From Maratus speciosus (Eukaryota; Arthropoda; Arachnida; Araneae; Salticidae), in assembly GCA_963932465.1 (NCBI GenBank), contig OZ010799.1, forward strand, positions 157,848,761-157,912,760: 64,000 nt of DNA. Direction: 5' to 3'. Position 1 is the stretch's first letter; each line of letters begins with the position of its first letter. The notes under the pieces were generated by a model. The model was given only the letters and a program-made list of their open reading frames with translations. It searched no databases and was not told where the DNA came from. The translations under genes and the position numbers were made by a program. Below, piece by piece: positions 21,470 to 32,658 of this stretch.

Positions 21470-24400
21470 CCATCATGTCAAATTCCAAGTCCCACCACCT
21501 CTCTCAACATAAAGGGCTATGTTGAAACAGGAACTGTCACCATTAATTTGCCAACATTAATTTTGAAATAGGTTTGTTATTTCGTAATATTCCACAGAAA
21601 CGTAATTTAAAAAGCTTTTAAAGCCCTTTTTTAGAAGGTTTTTTGTTCCCGTGAACCCCAGGTGGTAGAATCACCGGCATAAAATATGGCCTGTGCAGGA
21701 TCAGAGACTGTTACCATTGATTCGCAACTATTACTTTTATAATCGGCTTATATTCCCTGAAATTGCAGAGAATCGTAATTTAGAACTATTTTAGAATGCT
21801 TTTCGCACCTCCCCTTCGCTTCACCCCTTTTTAATCCGAATTTTTTTTTTCGACGTTCCTTCGAGGGCATTTATATTTTATAAGTAACTACCATGTCATA
21901 TTTAAAGTTTCTAGCCTTTTCAGTATCACAGAAATCGCAATTTAGTAAGTTTTTAGCTCCTGCAACCCTCTGGTGGTAGTGGAACAGACATGAAATATAG
22001 CTTATGTTTGAGCAGGTTCTATCACCAAAATTTGTCATCATTATTTTTTTAATCGGTTTGGTAATTTATAAGTTTGCTTAAAAATTGTAATTTATAACGC
22101 TTTTCACTCACTTCATTTTTTTTTAAATTTGGAATTTTCTTTCGACTGTTCTTAGAAAGCAGTTGCATCTTGTAAATAAATACCATGCCATACGTCAAAG
22201 AGTTCAGTTGTGCAAAAAACGCAAATTAAACATGTTTTGCTTTTGCAACCGTCAGATGGTAGTGACAGCAACATAATATATAACCTATGTTATAACAGGG
22301 ACTGTCACCATTGATTTGCAACCGTTACTTTTGAAATACCTTTGGTATTTCCTTAGATTGAGTAGAAATCGGAATTTAGAAAGTTTTTAGGACGCTTTTC
22401 GCGCATTTTCACCCCTTTTTAAATTTCCAATTTTATCGAAACTGTTCTTAAAGATCATTTATATCTAATAAATGTGTACCTTGCCTAATTTTAAGATGCT
22501 AGCCCCTACCGATCACAAAACTCGAAATTTAGAACGCTTTTTTGCTCCTGCGACGTTTTGGTGATAGTGATACCGACATAAAATAGCATCTATGTTAGAG
22601 CAGGGGCTGTCAGAATCAATTTCCTACCGTTACGTGCCGACAAATTGGCATTTAGAACGTTTTTAGAACGCTTTTCGCACATTTTGCTCCTGCATCTCCT
22701 CTGTGGTACTGGAAACAGATATAAAATATAGCCTATCTTGGAGCAAGATCTGTCACCATCATTTTTACACCATTATTATTGAAATCGGTTCAGTACTTCT
22801 GAGATTGCATAGAAATCGCAATTTAGAAAGTTTTTTACAACGCTTTTTGCGCATTTTGACCCCCTTTTAAATTTCGATTTTTTCAGGAAATGTCCTTAGA
22901 GATAATTGATATCTTATAACTAACTACCTTTCCAAATTTCACGATTCTAGGCCCTTCCGTAACGCAAAAGCCGCAATTTAGAACGTTTTTCTCCTGCACT
23001 CCCTTTGGGCAGTGGCACCAACATAAAATATCGCCTATGTTGGAGCAAGGGTTGTCACCATCATTTTGACAACATTATTTTTTAAATTGGTTTGGTATTT
23101 CCTGAGATTGTGTAGAAACCACCATTTAGAACTAAGTAAGAACGTTTTCTAGAACGGTTTTCGCGGATTTTCACTCCTTTCAAATTTCGAATTGTTTAAG
23201 AACTTTTCTTAGAAATCCTTTACATCTAATAAGTAGCTAATATTTCAAATTTCATATTTCTAGGCCCTTCGGTAACGCAAAAATCGCATTTTTAGAAAGT
23301 GTTTTGATCCTGCACACAGTTTCGTGTAGTGGCACCGATATAAAACATAGCCTATGCTGGAGCAAGGGTTGTCACCCTCATTTTGTCACCCTTATTTTGA
23401 CACCATTATTTTTTAAATCGGTTTGGTATTTCCTGAGATTGTGTAGAAACCACCATTTAGAACTAAGTAAGATCGTTTTCTAGAACGATTTTCGCGCATT
23501 TTCACTCCTTTCAAATTTCGAATTGTTTAAGAATTTTCTTAGAAATCCTTTACATCTAATAAGTAGCTAATATTTCAAATTTCATATTTCTAGGCCCTTC
23601 AGTAACACGTAAATCGCATTTTTAGAACGTTTTTTGCTCCTGCACCCACTTTGGGATAGTGGCACCGACATAAAACATAGCCTATCTTGGAGCAAGCGTT
23701 TCACCATCATTTTGACACCAATATTTTTTAAATCGGTTTGGTATTTCCTGAGATTGTGTAGAAACCACCATTTAGAACGTTTTTAGAACGATTTTCGCGC
23801 ATTTTCACCCCTTTTAAATTTTGAATTGTTTAAGAGCTGTTCTTAGACATCATTTATATCTTATAAATAACTAATATTCAAAATTTCATATTTCTAGGCC
23901 CTTCAGTAACGCTATAATCGCATTTTTAGAACGTTTTTTGCTCCTACACCCCCTTTGGGTTAGTGGCACCGACATAAGATATAGCCTATGTTCTATGTTG
24001 GACTAACACCATCATTTTGATAATATTACTTTTGGAATCGGTTCGGTAGTTCCAGAGCTTACCTACTACAAATAAACATTTTTTTCCTCTTTATAATAGG
24101 AGTATAGATAGACTACCATTCTAAATTTCACGATTCAAGGCCCTTCTGTCACGCAAAAACCGCAATTTAGAACGTTTTTCTCCTGCACCCCCTGTGGGGT
24201 AGTGGCACCGATATAAAACATAGCCTATGTTGGAGCAAGGATTTTCACCATCATTTTGACGCCATTATTCTTTAAATCGGTTTGGTATTTCCTGAGATTG
24301 TGTAGAAACCACCATTTAGAACGTTTTTTAGAACGATTTTCGCGCATTTTCACCCCTTTTAAATTTCGAATTGTTTAAGAACTGTTCTTAGAAATCCTTT

Positions 24401-25235
24401 ATATTTAATAAGTAGCTGATACTTCAAATTTCATATTTCTAAGGCCTTCAGTAACACATAAATCACATTTTTAGAACGTTTTTTGCTCCTACACCCCCTT
24501 TGGGGTAGTGGCACCGACATAAAACATAGCCTATCTTGGAGCAAACGTTGTCACTATCATTTTGACACCAATATTTTTTAAATCGGTTTGGTATTTCCTG
24601 AGATTATGTAGAAACTACCATTTAGAACGTTTTTAGAACGCTTTTTGTGCATTTTCACCCCTTTTAAATTTCGAATTTTTTAAGAACTGTTCTTAGACAT
24701 CATTTATATCTTATAAGTAACTAATATTCCAAATTTCATATTTCTAGGCCTTTCAGTAACGCAATAATTGCATTTTTAGAACATTTTTTGCTCCTGCACC
24801 CCCTTTGATGTAGTGGCACCGACATAAAATATAGCCTATGTTCTATGTTGGACTAACACCATCATTTTGATACCACTACTTTTGGAATCGGTTCGGTATT
24901 TCCTGAGATTATGTAGAAACTACCATTTAGAACGTTTTTTAGAACGCTTTTTGTGCATTTTCACCCCTTTTAAATTTCGAATTGTTTAAGAACTGTTCTT
25001 AGACATCATTTATATCTTATAAGTAACTAATATTCAAAATTTCATATTTCTAGGCCCTTCAGTAACGCTAAAATCGCATTTTTAGAACGTTTTTTGCTCC
25101 TGCACCCCCTTTGGGGTAGTGGCACGACATAAGATATAGCCTATGTTCTAAGTTGGGCGAACACCATCATTTTGATACCATTACTTTTGGAATCGGTTCG
25201 GTAGTTCCTGAGCTTATCTCCGACAAATAAACAAT
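21470..25235 (-). repeat. About 305-bp tandem array within the inner Helitron
   Basis: Anchoring on GGCCCTTCAGTAACGC-like motifs at 22949, 23264, 23594, 23897, 24139, 24442, 24747 and 25053 gives steps of 315, 330, 303, 242, 303, 305 and 306 bp. Earlier, more diverged units extend to about 21.5 kb, about twelve in all. Each unit contains a TTTAGAACGTTTT stretch, a CTCCTGCACCCCCTTTGGGG block, an ATAGCCTATGTT palindrome and TCGGTTYGGTAKTTCCTGAG. Units nearest the 5' end (high coordinates) are most alike; those near the 3' end are most decayed. No coding. Confidence 0.85.
24076..24110 (-). other. Extra Helitron 5' terminus inside the array
   Basis: On the minus strand TCTATACTCCTATTATAAAGAGG starts at 24108 after an A. 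It matches the 5' end at 25262 except in the first bases. The array resumes directly outside it with a shortened (242-bp) unit. See findings for the reading as a second 5' end. Confidence 0.65.
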
Positions 25236-25262
25236 TTTTACCTCTTTATAATAGGAGTATGA

Positions 25263-25479
25263 TATGATAACAGTATGTCAAAACTTGTACATACAATAAT
25301 AACACAGAACGTTACAATAAATATGTAGCAATAATAATATTATTAATAAGAATAATAGAAGTCAGACATGACCGAATAATATAGCAAAAGTCAAGCAGAT
25401 CATTTTGTGATAACACTTAAGTTGAAACTAAAAGTTGTTTTTTAATATTTTTTTCTGAAATCTGCCCAATAAATAATTA
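25263..25479. other. Helicase 3' flank
   Basis: AT-rich with imperfect ATT/TAA triplets; lies between the helicase stop and the inner Helitron. No feature. Confidence 0.4.
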
Positions 25480-26415
25480 TTATAAAATATCCTTATATAC
25501 TATGTTTCTTGACTTTGCATTTTCAGCAAACACATGTAGGCTGTATGATGATGAAACGCGGGAGCAGGCAACGTAGAGTTGGCCACGAGAAAAGCAAGGT
25601 GATCCTAAATGCAAACCAGCTACTTTCAACGACTGTCCCTGCGATTTGTTTATAGTCATCGCATATGCTAATTTTAAAGGGAACTGTATGCGTCTAAATT
25701 GGAATGGTAAATCATTGGGTATAATTGGCATATGGGGTATAATAACACTATCTCCTTTTGACGACCCAGTCATAATAGTAGCTTTTACAACATTATTTCC
25801 AAGCTCATTGATAAGCAATTTTGTACCATTACACAACCTCGGAGCATCTATATTACGCATCAGTAAAACTGGAACACCCTTTTTCAAGTGTATTTTATGT
25901 GCAGGTACTCCAGACATTTCCAGTGAGTTGAGAAATTCGACTGGATATGAGGTGCTATCGTCAGCATTCAACACCATGTCCACGGATGTGTAAATTTTGC
26001 CTTTGTTTGGTATTAGTTTCAAAATTTTATCATTTATCGCATCCACAATATTATTTTGGGGGGCCAGAATTGCTCTTTCACATAACCATTTCTCATTTTT
26101 CATGTTTTCTTCGAAATTGGGAAAAACTGCTGCAATGAGTTCTTCGAGTTCTTCTTCTGAATTAATTATATTGCACAAGTCTTTTGTAAAATGTATTTTA
26201 CCATCAACGTCTGTTTCGCGTTCTCCTTGACCAAGTTTGAATAATTTTGATGCAAATTGTCCTGATTCTGTGTCATTATATAATTGTACTCGCATGTTGG
26301 TGCTTAAATGCAATTTATGCATACTATGCCAAAGTAGAGATGCTTTAAAACCGGCGTTCTTTTCATGGGCAGGTGTTCCTCTGGGAACAACAAAACATTC
26401 ATAGAGTTGCAGCAA
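25480..26415 (-). pseudogene. Helitron Pif1-like helicase, C-terminal part
   Basis: The open frame contains VVPRGTPAHEKNAGFKASLLW, LHLSTNMRVQLYND, then the C-terminal helicase motifs AYAMTINKSQGQSLK and SRGQLYVACSRVSS. These are motifs V and VI region features of SF1B Pif1 helicases in Helitrons. The helicase unwinds DNA during rolling-circle transposition. The real protein does not start here: the frame begins at a deletion junction near 26400, and family alignment places the Walker B (motif II) segment in the missing part. The protein ends in NIVYKDIL, near the family's usual end. Confidence 0.88.
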
Positions 26416-26962
26416 TGCCGGATGACGCGACGGCGATTGCTATATTTCTATCCTTGCGAACTTCAGCGAGCAATAAATTCAGTAAAAAGGTTTTACCAGT
26501 ACCACCTGGTGCGTCTAAGAAAAATAATGCACCTTCTTCTCTTTTCAAATGCTCTAAAACTTTTTCAAGTACTTGCTTTTGCTCTGGAAGAAGTTTCGGT
26601 TTTACTGCAGTCACAAAGTTCTGAAGTGCTGTTGTATCATAATCGAGCTCTCTGCTAATATCATCACATATTTCATTCATTCTTAATGGTGCAGCCATTC
26701 CATATTCACTCAAGGTCTTGCCGGTGATAGAAATCACTTTATCTTCAATTAGAGTTAAAGCTTCATTGTAAATTTTGTCGTTAAATGTCACACTTGAATA
26801 TGAATGTTGAAATCTTTTCAGTATGTCTTCAGATAGAAAATCTCTGTATTTTTCCCACATTTCTGTTGGATTTGACAATCCACATGTGCTTATTAAAGTG
26901 GCAAACAATTCCCGTATACTTGCTGGTGAGCTAAACTGAGCAGCTTCTTGCTCAGTTCCCAA
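26399..26962 (-). pseudogene. Helitron Pif1-like helicase, N-terminal part
   Basis: Contains LLPEQKQVLEKVLEHLKR, the Walker A motif in DAPGGTGKTFLLNLLL, and the next helicase motif IAIAVASSGIAATL, at which the frame breaks. It joins the upstream Rep part through a frameshift around 26950-26962: the Rep frame still reads VLGVLEKDNHW, while the helicase frame reads EQEAAQFSSPASIRELFATL, so they overlap. It lacks everything between motif Ia and about motif III because of the deletion at about 26400. Confidence 0.88.
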
Positions 26963-28854
26963 TGGTTGTCCTTTTCTAGTACACCCAACACTTCACATGC
27001 CTCTCTGTAGGTTGCTCGTTCCTGTCCGTTTACAATTCTGAGATCCGAAAATTTCGTTGGCCCACGCACTTTGCTAAGCAATAACCGTAAGCAAAAACAT
27101 TCGAAATTGCTTACATGTACGGTGTAAACAAGCCCAAGTGCATCACCTGCTTTTAAGTTTGGCCAATTTTCGACAGGTGTGCCCTGTTTACGTCGTTTCC
27201 ATTCCCTTCCTTTTGAATCCCATGTGTAATAGCGTGGAATTTCAGAATATAAAAGCATCCTGGCGAATTCATCAGTTTGACAAAGACTGAAAAAAGCTGC
27301 TAATGTTGTTTTTGGTGGCATAGCAATTTTTTGATGAAAATTCTGCTCGTTAAAGTAGACACGCTCACCATTTTCCAAGTGGACGGCAAGATGCATAACT
27401 GTCGGGAATCTCTCGTGTAAGGGAAATTGGAAAATTCTCCAGACAGCTTCATTGCTACTGACGTAACGTCCCGCTTGAAATGATTGAATTTCATCTTGTG
27501 AATTAATGGTTGCATCGTTCTGTCGTACATCAAATATTGCTTGGTCATTGCCTTTATTTATGTACTTACATATATATTTTATTGCTTTTATAGAACTACA
27601 CGTTTCTACGATGATGTGGGCATCGAATATTTTAACCAATATTGGTGAATACGGAACTATCCAACTGTTATCTATGGTCACTTTCACTAATTGACCCCTC
27701 ACTTTTATTTTAGCTGTTCCTCCTCCGTTCTCGGGTGCTCTATGTCGGTACAAAGGGTAGCCCTTGTCATTGTGATGGGTTTCTTTAATTAACGCTCGGG
27801 GATACTTTATTGTACAATGACCGTCTTTCGTGCATGGTGATAAGGGATTGTACGGACCACAAGGTCCGTGCACCATGTTTCGAATGATAGTATCGAATAG
27901 CTGCTTATCATTATCAGCGTCTGGTATCTCAGCACTTATAATGTCATCGATCTGATTTGGGCGCAGCTTTTCCCTGAGCCATAGCAAAAAGTGAACATGA
28001 GGCGGTCCGCGCTTTTGCCATTCAATCGAATACATAAAATATCTGATTTCACCAAACACTTTCCCTTTCTTAATTACAGCCAATAATTTTTGAACTTTAA
28101 TTCTGAAAACACGAGCAATAAGGTCATGTCTATCCGTTGCTTTTTGTCCAAGCAACAATTCAGCAGTAATCTCTTTCCAACGGGGATTACAAGTAAACGT
28201 AATAAATAGATCAGGACGCCCATAATTACGTACATACGTAAATGCGTCCTGCGTATATTCGTGGAGATGTCTTGGGCTATTTACGAAAGAAGATGGAAGA
28301 ATAACAATTTGACCCAATGCATTGGGTTTTACGTTCGCATCATTCCTAACTGCATCTTGTAAATGTATATACTTTTCTGCTCGCAGTTTCTTTTGATTTA
28401 AAGAAATAAAACGTAGACGTTCGCTTTCAGCCTTTACATATACATCAACCATAAATTGATGAGGTAGCTTTTTGCAACGCAAAAATAAGTTAAAATTATT
28501 GCGTCGCATCATTAGATGATAAGAATAAAAGTTGATGCATGACACTTTTTCATTTAAAATCGACATTCCGGTATGCGGATTAATTTGCGAAATATCAAAA
28601 TGATAGCCCTCTTGTCCTTTCCAGAATATTAATGGATATTCGAGAGCGTCATAAAACCGGTGTGTGTCAGAAATACGAGTGAGCATATCATTACGTAAAT
28701 GAAGCACTATATCTCGTGGTGAACTTAGACTACCAGAAATAATAGCTGCCATTTCTTTTGTAGTTGGAGCATTATATCTCCGCTTATGTTCTCCCGGTGG
28801 CTTACGGTTAGCATGAATGACCAGTTTACAACTTTTTGCCGGATTGCGCTCCAA
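26893..28854 (-). pseudogene. Helitron Rep (HUH endonuclease) domain and central region
   Basis: A 653-residue open stretch of the Helitron transposase. The HUH metal-binding motif GPPHVHFLLWL is at residues 283-293 (His 286 and 288). The two nucleophile tyrosines are in KYICKYINKG (Tyr 427 and 431), the YxxKY arrangement of Helitron Rep. ITFTCNPRW (218-226) and EIRYFMYSIEWQKRG precede the HUH as usual. Rep nicks and joins strands at the element ends. All catalytic residues I can check are intact. The frame is continuous upstream through one in-frame TAG at about 28943, and it runs out in a frameshift near 26950. Confidence 0.92.
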
Positions 28855-28944
28855 AGCAGTTTTAAATGAAAGTACAAGTTGATTGTTATCATTTAGAACT
28901 TTCTGAATTTTTTTAACTATTTCCCTTTCGATATTTTGAACAAC

Positions 28945-29767
28945 CTAGCAATGTTTATTTGTTTGTTCATCCTCGTCCCCAACAAAGTAAATCTGTAGGA
29001 ATTTTGGTTCTTGATTGGGTGCAGGTAGAAGAGAACCAATACTATGATATACTTTCCCTTGTACAGTAAATGTTGGTGAAAAACCAGACATTGTAATGAC
29101 TTTGTCAGTTCCAAAAGATGTCATGTGGAAGCATGCGTTATATTTTTTAATATTGTCCAGGAATCGTCGTGATTCATCTGTTTCACTCATAAAGAGACTT
29201 CTTAATGGCTCGATCGGTTCTTCTATCGTAGGAATAGAAACTTTGCCTCCAGAACAACACATTCTTGGCGTCTCTTCTTTCCATTTTAAAGCTGTGCAGA
29301 ATCGACATTCATTATTCATTCTTCCCACAAAAATTAGTAAATGACTTCCATAATCTACAGCAGCATCATACTCAAAAGCTGTGTTAGTAAAAGCATCCCA
29401 GATGTTTCTAGTAAATGACTGTCTTCGGTGCGCCATTCTCTGAGCATTTTCTACTCTGCGGGCATATTTTGTTTCAATAGATTCAGCTGCTCTTGAGATT
29501 GCCTTGCGGTCAGCATCTTCTTTTAATCTATGTTGCGACAGTTCAGGTGATCTACATTCTCTCTTTGAAGCCAAATAAGCAACGTTATAATGGTGACGCA
29601 GTTGGGACTTTTAAACTGTTTCAGCATCTCTAAGATTAGCCTGACGATCGGCTTGTTCAAGTCTACGCAATTCTGCTTGAGGAAAAGTTTCATTAATTTT
29701 TGATATCTTCAATGCTTTTGTATTACGCGAAATTCTCGATAAATTTGTTTTTCGCTTTGATGCCATT
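28945..29767 (-). pseudogene. Helitron transposase N-terminal region
   Basis: From an ATG at 29767 the frame reads MASKRKTNLSRISRNTKAL, meets a TAA at about 29612, and continues in frame with NVAYLASKRECRSPELS. A Cys-rich segment (CRFCTALKWKEETPRMCCSGG) resembles the N-terminal zinc-finger-like part of Helitron proteins. ACFHMTSFGTDKV and PKFLQIYFVGDEDEQTN lead to a TAG just before the Rep part. The ATG at 29574 is internal. 29767 is preferred as start because similar Met-Ala-Ser-Lys-Arg, basic starts are usual in the family. Confidence 0.82.
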
Positions 29768-30818
29768 CCTATCTTTAAATTTTTATAAACATTTTAAATT
29801 CAGTTAGACATTGTATTAAAAGCTAAAGCATATTTATCTCAATCTATCATACTTCACAAAAAACTATTATAAAAAAGAGCATTAAAAAGAGCTACTTTTT
29901 AAAATGTCAACAAATATTTTACCTTTTTAAAGCTAAAAGAAATGTAGAATTAAAATTCTGCTGCCACACTACGATTTACAAACGTTTCTCTAATGAAAAT
30001 ATTTATACTGAATGTTACCTTGACGACGCAATCATATTAAACATTTATGTTCTTTGACCGAAAATGAAAATTTCTTTTAAAAATAAAGTAATTTTTATTT
30101 AAATTTCCTGAAATGAACGGCTTTAAGAATTAACACATTTGCAAAAAATTGTTTTATTCAGGTAACCTAGTTAATTTTTTACTTTTTAAGAATGAAAATA
30201 CATATTTCCTGCTAATCATTACGTCATTTTCGACATTGATAATTTTACTGTGCATTGACATTTGCTATCCATTTGCTCTTCAAAAGTTTTTTTTTTTATT
30301 TTAAATTAAAATTTAAATCTTTATGATAACCGTGCGGAGACGATAAACCGTAAGCATTGATAACAATTTTCTTTAAATAATAAGAATTAATACCATAACA
30401 CAATCTCATTTTATTTTAACATCAAAGCATATCCGTTTTATTTTCCATATATGACGTCACATTTGCCTTCATTCCGCACTTACTCAAAATTCATGCACCT
30501 TGTATTATTAAAAATACTTGAAACTTTCCGTTTTAATCTTTCAATTGGAAATTAAATTATTATTCTGAGTTTTTATTTTTTGGCAACGAAAAAAGGAAGA
30601 TGGTTAAATTTTATCGGAAAAATGTCAATTTATTGTGCATGAAAAATGATGAAATTTCGGATTACTAAGCAAAATATTTGAATAAAATAAATTAAACATA
30701 GCCTATGTTCATTTCCGGGTTGTAATCCATCTATATCCAAAAATACAAAAGCATCCATTTAGACGTTGAATTCATTCAAACATTCGGACACACATTTACA
30801 TTTATAATATTATAAGGA
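29768..30818 (-). other. Outer Helitron 5' leader
   Basis: About 1 kb between the 5' terminus and the transposase start, without an open frame. Close to the end it contains the palindrome ACATAGCCTATGTT (about 30697-30710) and TTTCCGGGTTGTAATCC, a leader pattern I have seen in other Helitrons. A promoter is expected here but no specific element can be proven. Confidence 0.5.
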
Positions 30819-31846
30819 TATAAATGCCGAAAGTGTGCATAGGGTATAACAAATAAATATTTACAAAAATATGTGTAAAAACACATAAAATTCATTTAAA
30901 GGCGTAATTTGAGGCGGAGCTACTGTAATTCATTATCTGAAGAATTCTTGCAATAACGACAGCAAAGCAATTCGTCAAGTCATGTATCTTAAATATAAAT
31001 AAGCATACAGCACATCTTTTTAACACTGTCGATACTGATTTGATATCGAAAACCAGCGTTTTGTATCAGAGATAAAAGAGAAAAATATGTTTGCTTGGAA
31101 AACAACAACATTCTTCGATATCGAAATGTAATATTATAATGGCTTCAATATAAACATTTTCCCACCACTTTTAACGAAGAATAATAAGAGTAAATTCTTT
31201 CGTCATCTTTCAGCGCGAGTCACCGTAATAAAATAAGGATGTTATACATGGTGTCCGAGCTAAAAGTATCCAAAAGTTATTGCTTATTATCCTCTTCGTT
31301 CCTAAAGCTGAAATAATACTACAAATACTCATTCAGTGGTTTTAAACAAACAAAATGACATCATAGATGACAGAAAAAAGAACTTTTCGGAAATTGATAC
31401 TTTAGGGGACTAGTAATTTATGTTTACAAATAGGGATCTAAAATCACAAATTCCGTTAAAATATCAAATTAATTTATCACAAACCCAAATTCACACAATT
31501 ACAAATTTAAAGCCTTTAATCAAGTGAATGATATACACATCCTCAAAACCTTTTATTGTAAAGGATTTAAGTTAAATAAGTATGCAATATTCTCAATTTC
31601 TTGGCCACACCTTCTTGAAGGCGTTTTCCAAACTCAGAGGAAAATAACATCTATTTTATGAGGAAATCAGCATAGATTTTGCCATTTATTGGTTTGCTTT
31701 TAAAGCAAAAAACATTCAGTTAATAAGAAATGAAGTCAAAATGTAAAAAAAGGTCAAACAGTTTAGTTTTTATGGGGAAAGAATAGAGGTCCACATATGT
31801 GGACCCAGGTAGAGAAGAGGTTAATACAGAACTATCCATTAGAATA

Positions 31847-32580
31847 TAATAGACCAGGGTCGGCGAACCTATGGCACGCGAAAGAATAATTTTGGCACGG
31901 CATTGCTTGTGGCTCTAAATGAAAATAAAGTGAGATTAAATAAAATTGCGACTGATCTTTTCTGAATTCGATTAAATGGAAATTGAAATTTTTTTATTTT
32001 GGCATATTATATTCCAATCTGATTAATTATGGTCTCAAAAAAAAAAAAAGAAAAAAAAAATTCAAACAATTTGATATTTGAAAACTGTCGACAAGAATTG
32101 CTTATTAGACATTACTAAATTCTAATGATGAGTTACGGCATATTTGAATTTATTTCAAAGCTATTAATAAAAAAACTGTTGTTTACCATTTTAACAGTTT
32201 TTCTGACTATCTATGCTTTCAAGCCACTGTTTTCACGAATGAATAATATCAAAATTCATACTGAAAACACTTGTCAGTTATATCCGGAGTTTAGTTTGCA
32301 TTAAAATTAACCTGATATTAAGATGTAGCAACATAAATCAAATTACATAGCATTATTTTTTTTTATTTCTAAAATATACTTGTTGCTATAATTATTACAG
32401 TATATTCATGTATCTACATGTATGTTCCTCATATTTTTCAAATCTTAATAGAAAATTTTAATCCATTATTTTTCCACCTACTAAATTTGTTTTTTAATTG
32501 GCACGTCATGGTCACGTAAAATATTTTTTGACTAAACTTGGCACGCGGCAACCAAAAGGTTCGCCGAATGGGTAATAGAC
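31847..32580. mobile_element. Non-autonomous hAT element, 718 bp
   Basis: TAATAGAC is duplicated at 31847-31854 and 32573-32580. Ends are CAGGGTCGGCGAACCTATGG and the partly matching AAAAGGTTCGCCGAATGGG. Copies 1-3 read straight through a single TAATAGAC (about 39975-39982), so this is a clean filled/empty pair. No open frame. Confidence 0.9.
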
Positions 32581-32604
32581 TGATCCTTTGTGGATTGGAA
32601 ACCC

Positions 32605-32658
32605 ATCCGAGCACTACCCCCTACATAGTACTTAGTATGTAGGGGGTAGTGATCCGAG
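32605..32658. mobile_element. 40-bp palindromic insertion with 7-bp duplication
   Basis: Two perfect 16-bp arms, CACTACCCCCTACATA and its complement, enclose an 8-base loop (32612-32651). ATCCGAG flanks both sides (32605-32611, 32652-32658). Copies 1-3 have a single ATCCGAG there. It has the anatomy of a MITE reduced to its inverted repeats. Confidence 0.8.

Larger units (their letters stand above)
21122..25262 (-). mobile_element. Inner Helitron, non-autonomous, inserted in the outer one
   Basis: Minus strand: starts TCATACTCCTATTATAAAGAGG (25262) after an A. It ends with the GC-rich hairpin CGCGAGCAAAGCCGCG, then GGGTTTGCTAG (21122) followed by T. It encodes no Rep or helicase. Nearly all of it is a tandem array. 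It lies just downstream of the outer element's helicase stop, splitting the outer 3' region. The GC-rich 3' hairpin and TATTATAAAGAGG start belong to a Helitron type common in arthropods, as I recall. Confidence 0.78.
19142..30818 (-). mobile_element. Outer Helitron, 11,677 bp, minus strand
   Basis: The 5' end (minus strand, plus position 30818) begins TCCTTATAATATTATAAATG after an A. The 3' end (plus position 19142) is a GTTACGTGA/TCACGGGTAAC imperfect hairpin followed by AGCTAG and then host T. TC start, hairpin, CTRR end and A|T target are the Helitron hallmarks. The boundaries are confirmed because LTE copies 1-3 have the uninterrupted target TATTATA|TATAAATG (about 37400-37420). Contents: Rep/helicase gene remnants at 25480-29767, a 1-kb leader, and a nested smaller Helitron. 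Removing the nested one leaves about 7.5 kb. Confidence 0.88.

Noticed and set aside
21470..25235. Regular repeats suggesting a CRISPR array
   Set aside because: The unit is about 305 bp, fully repetitive without unique spacers, and lies inside a eukaryotic Helitron.
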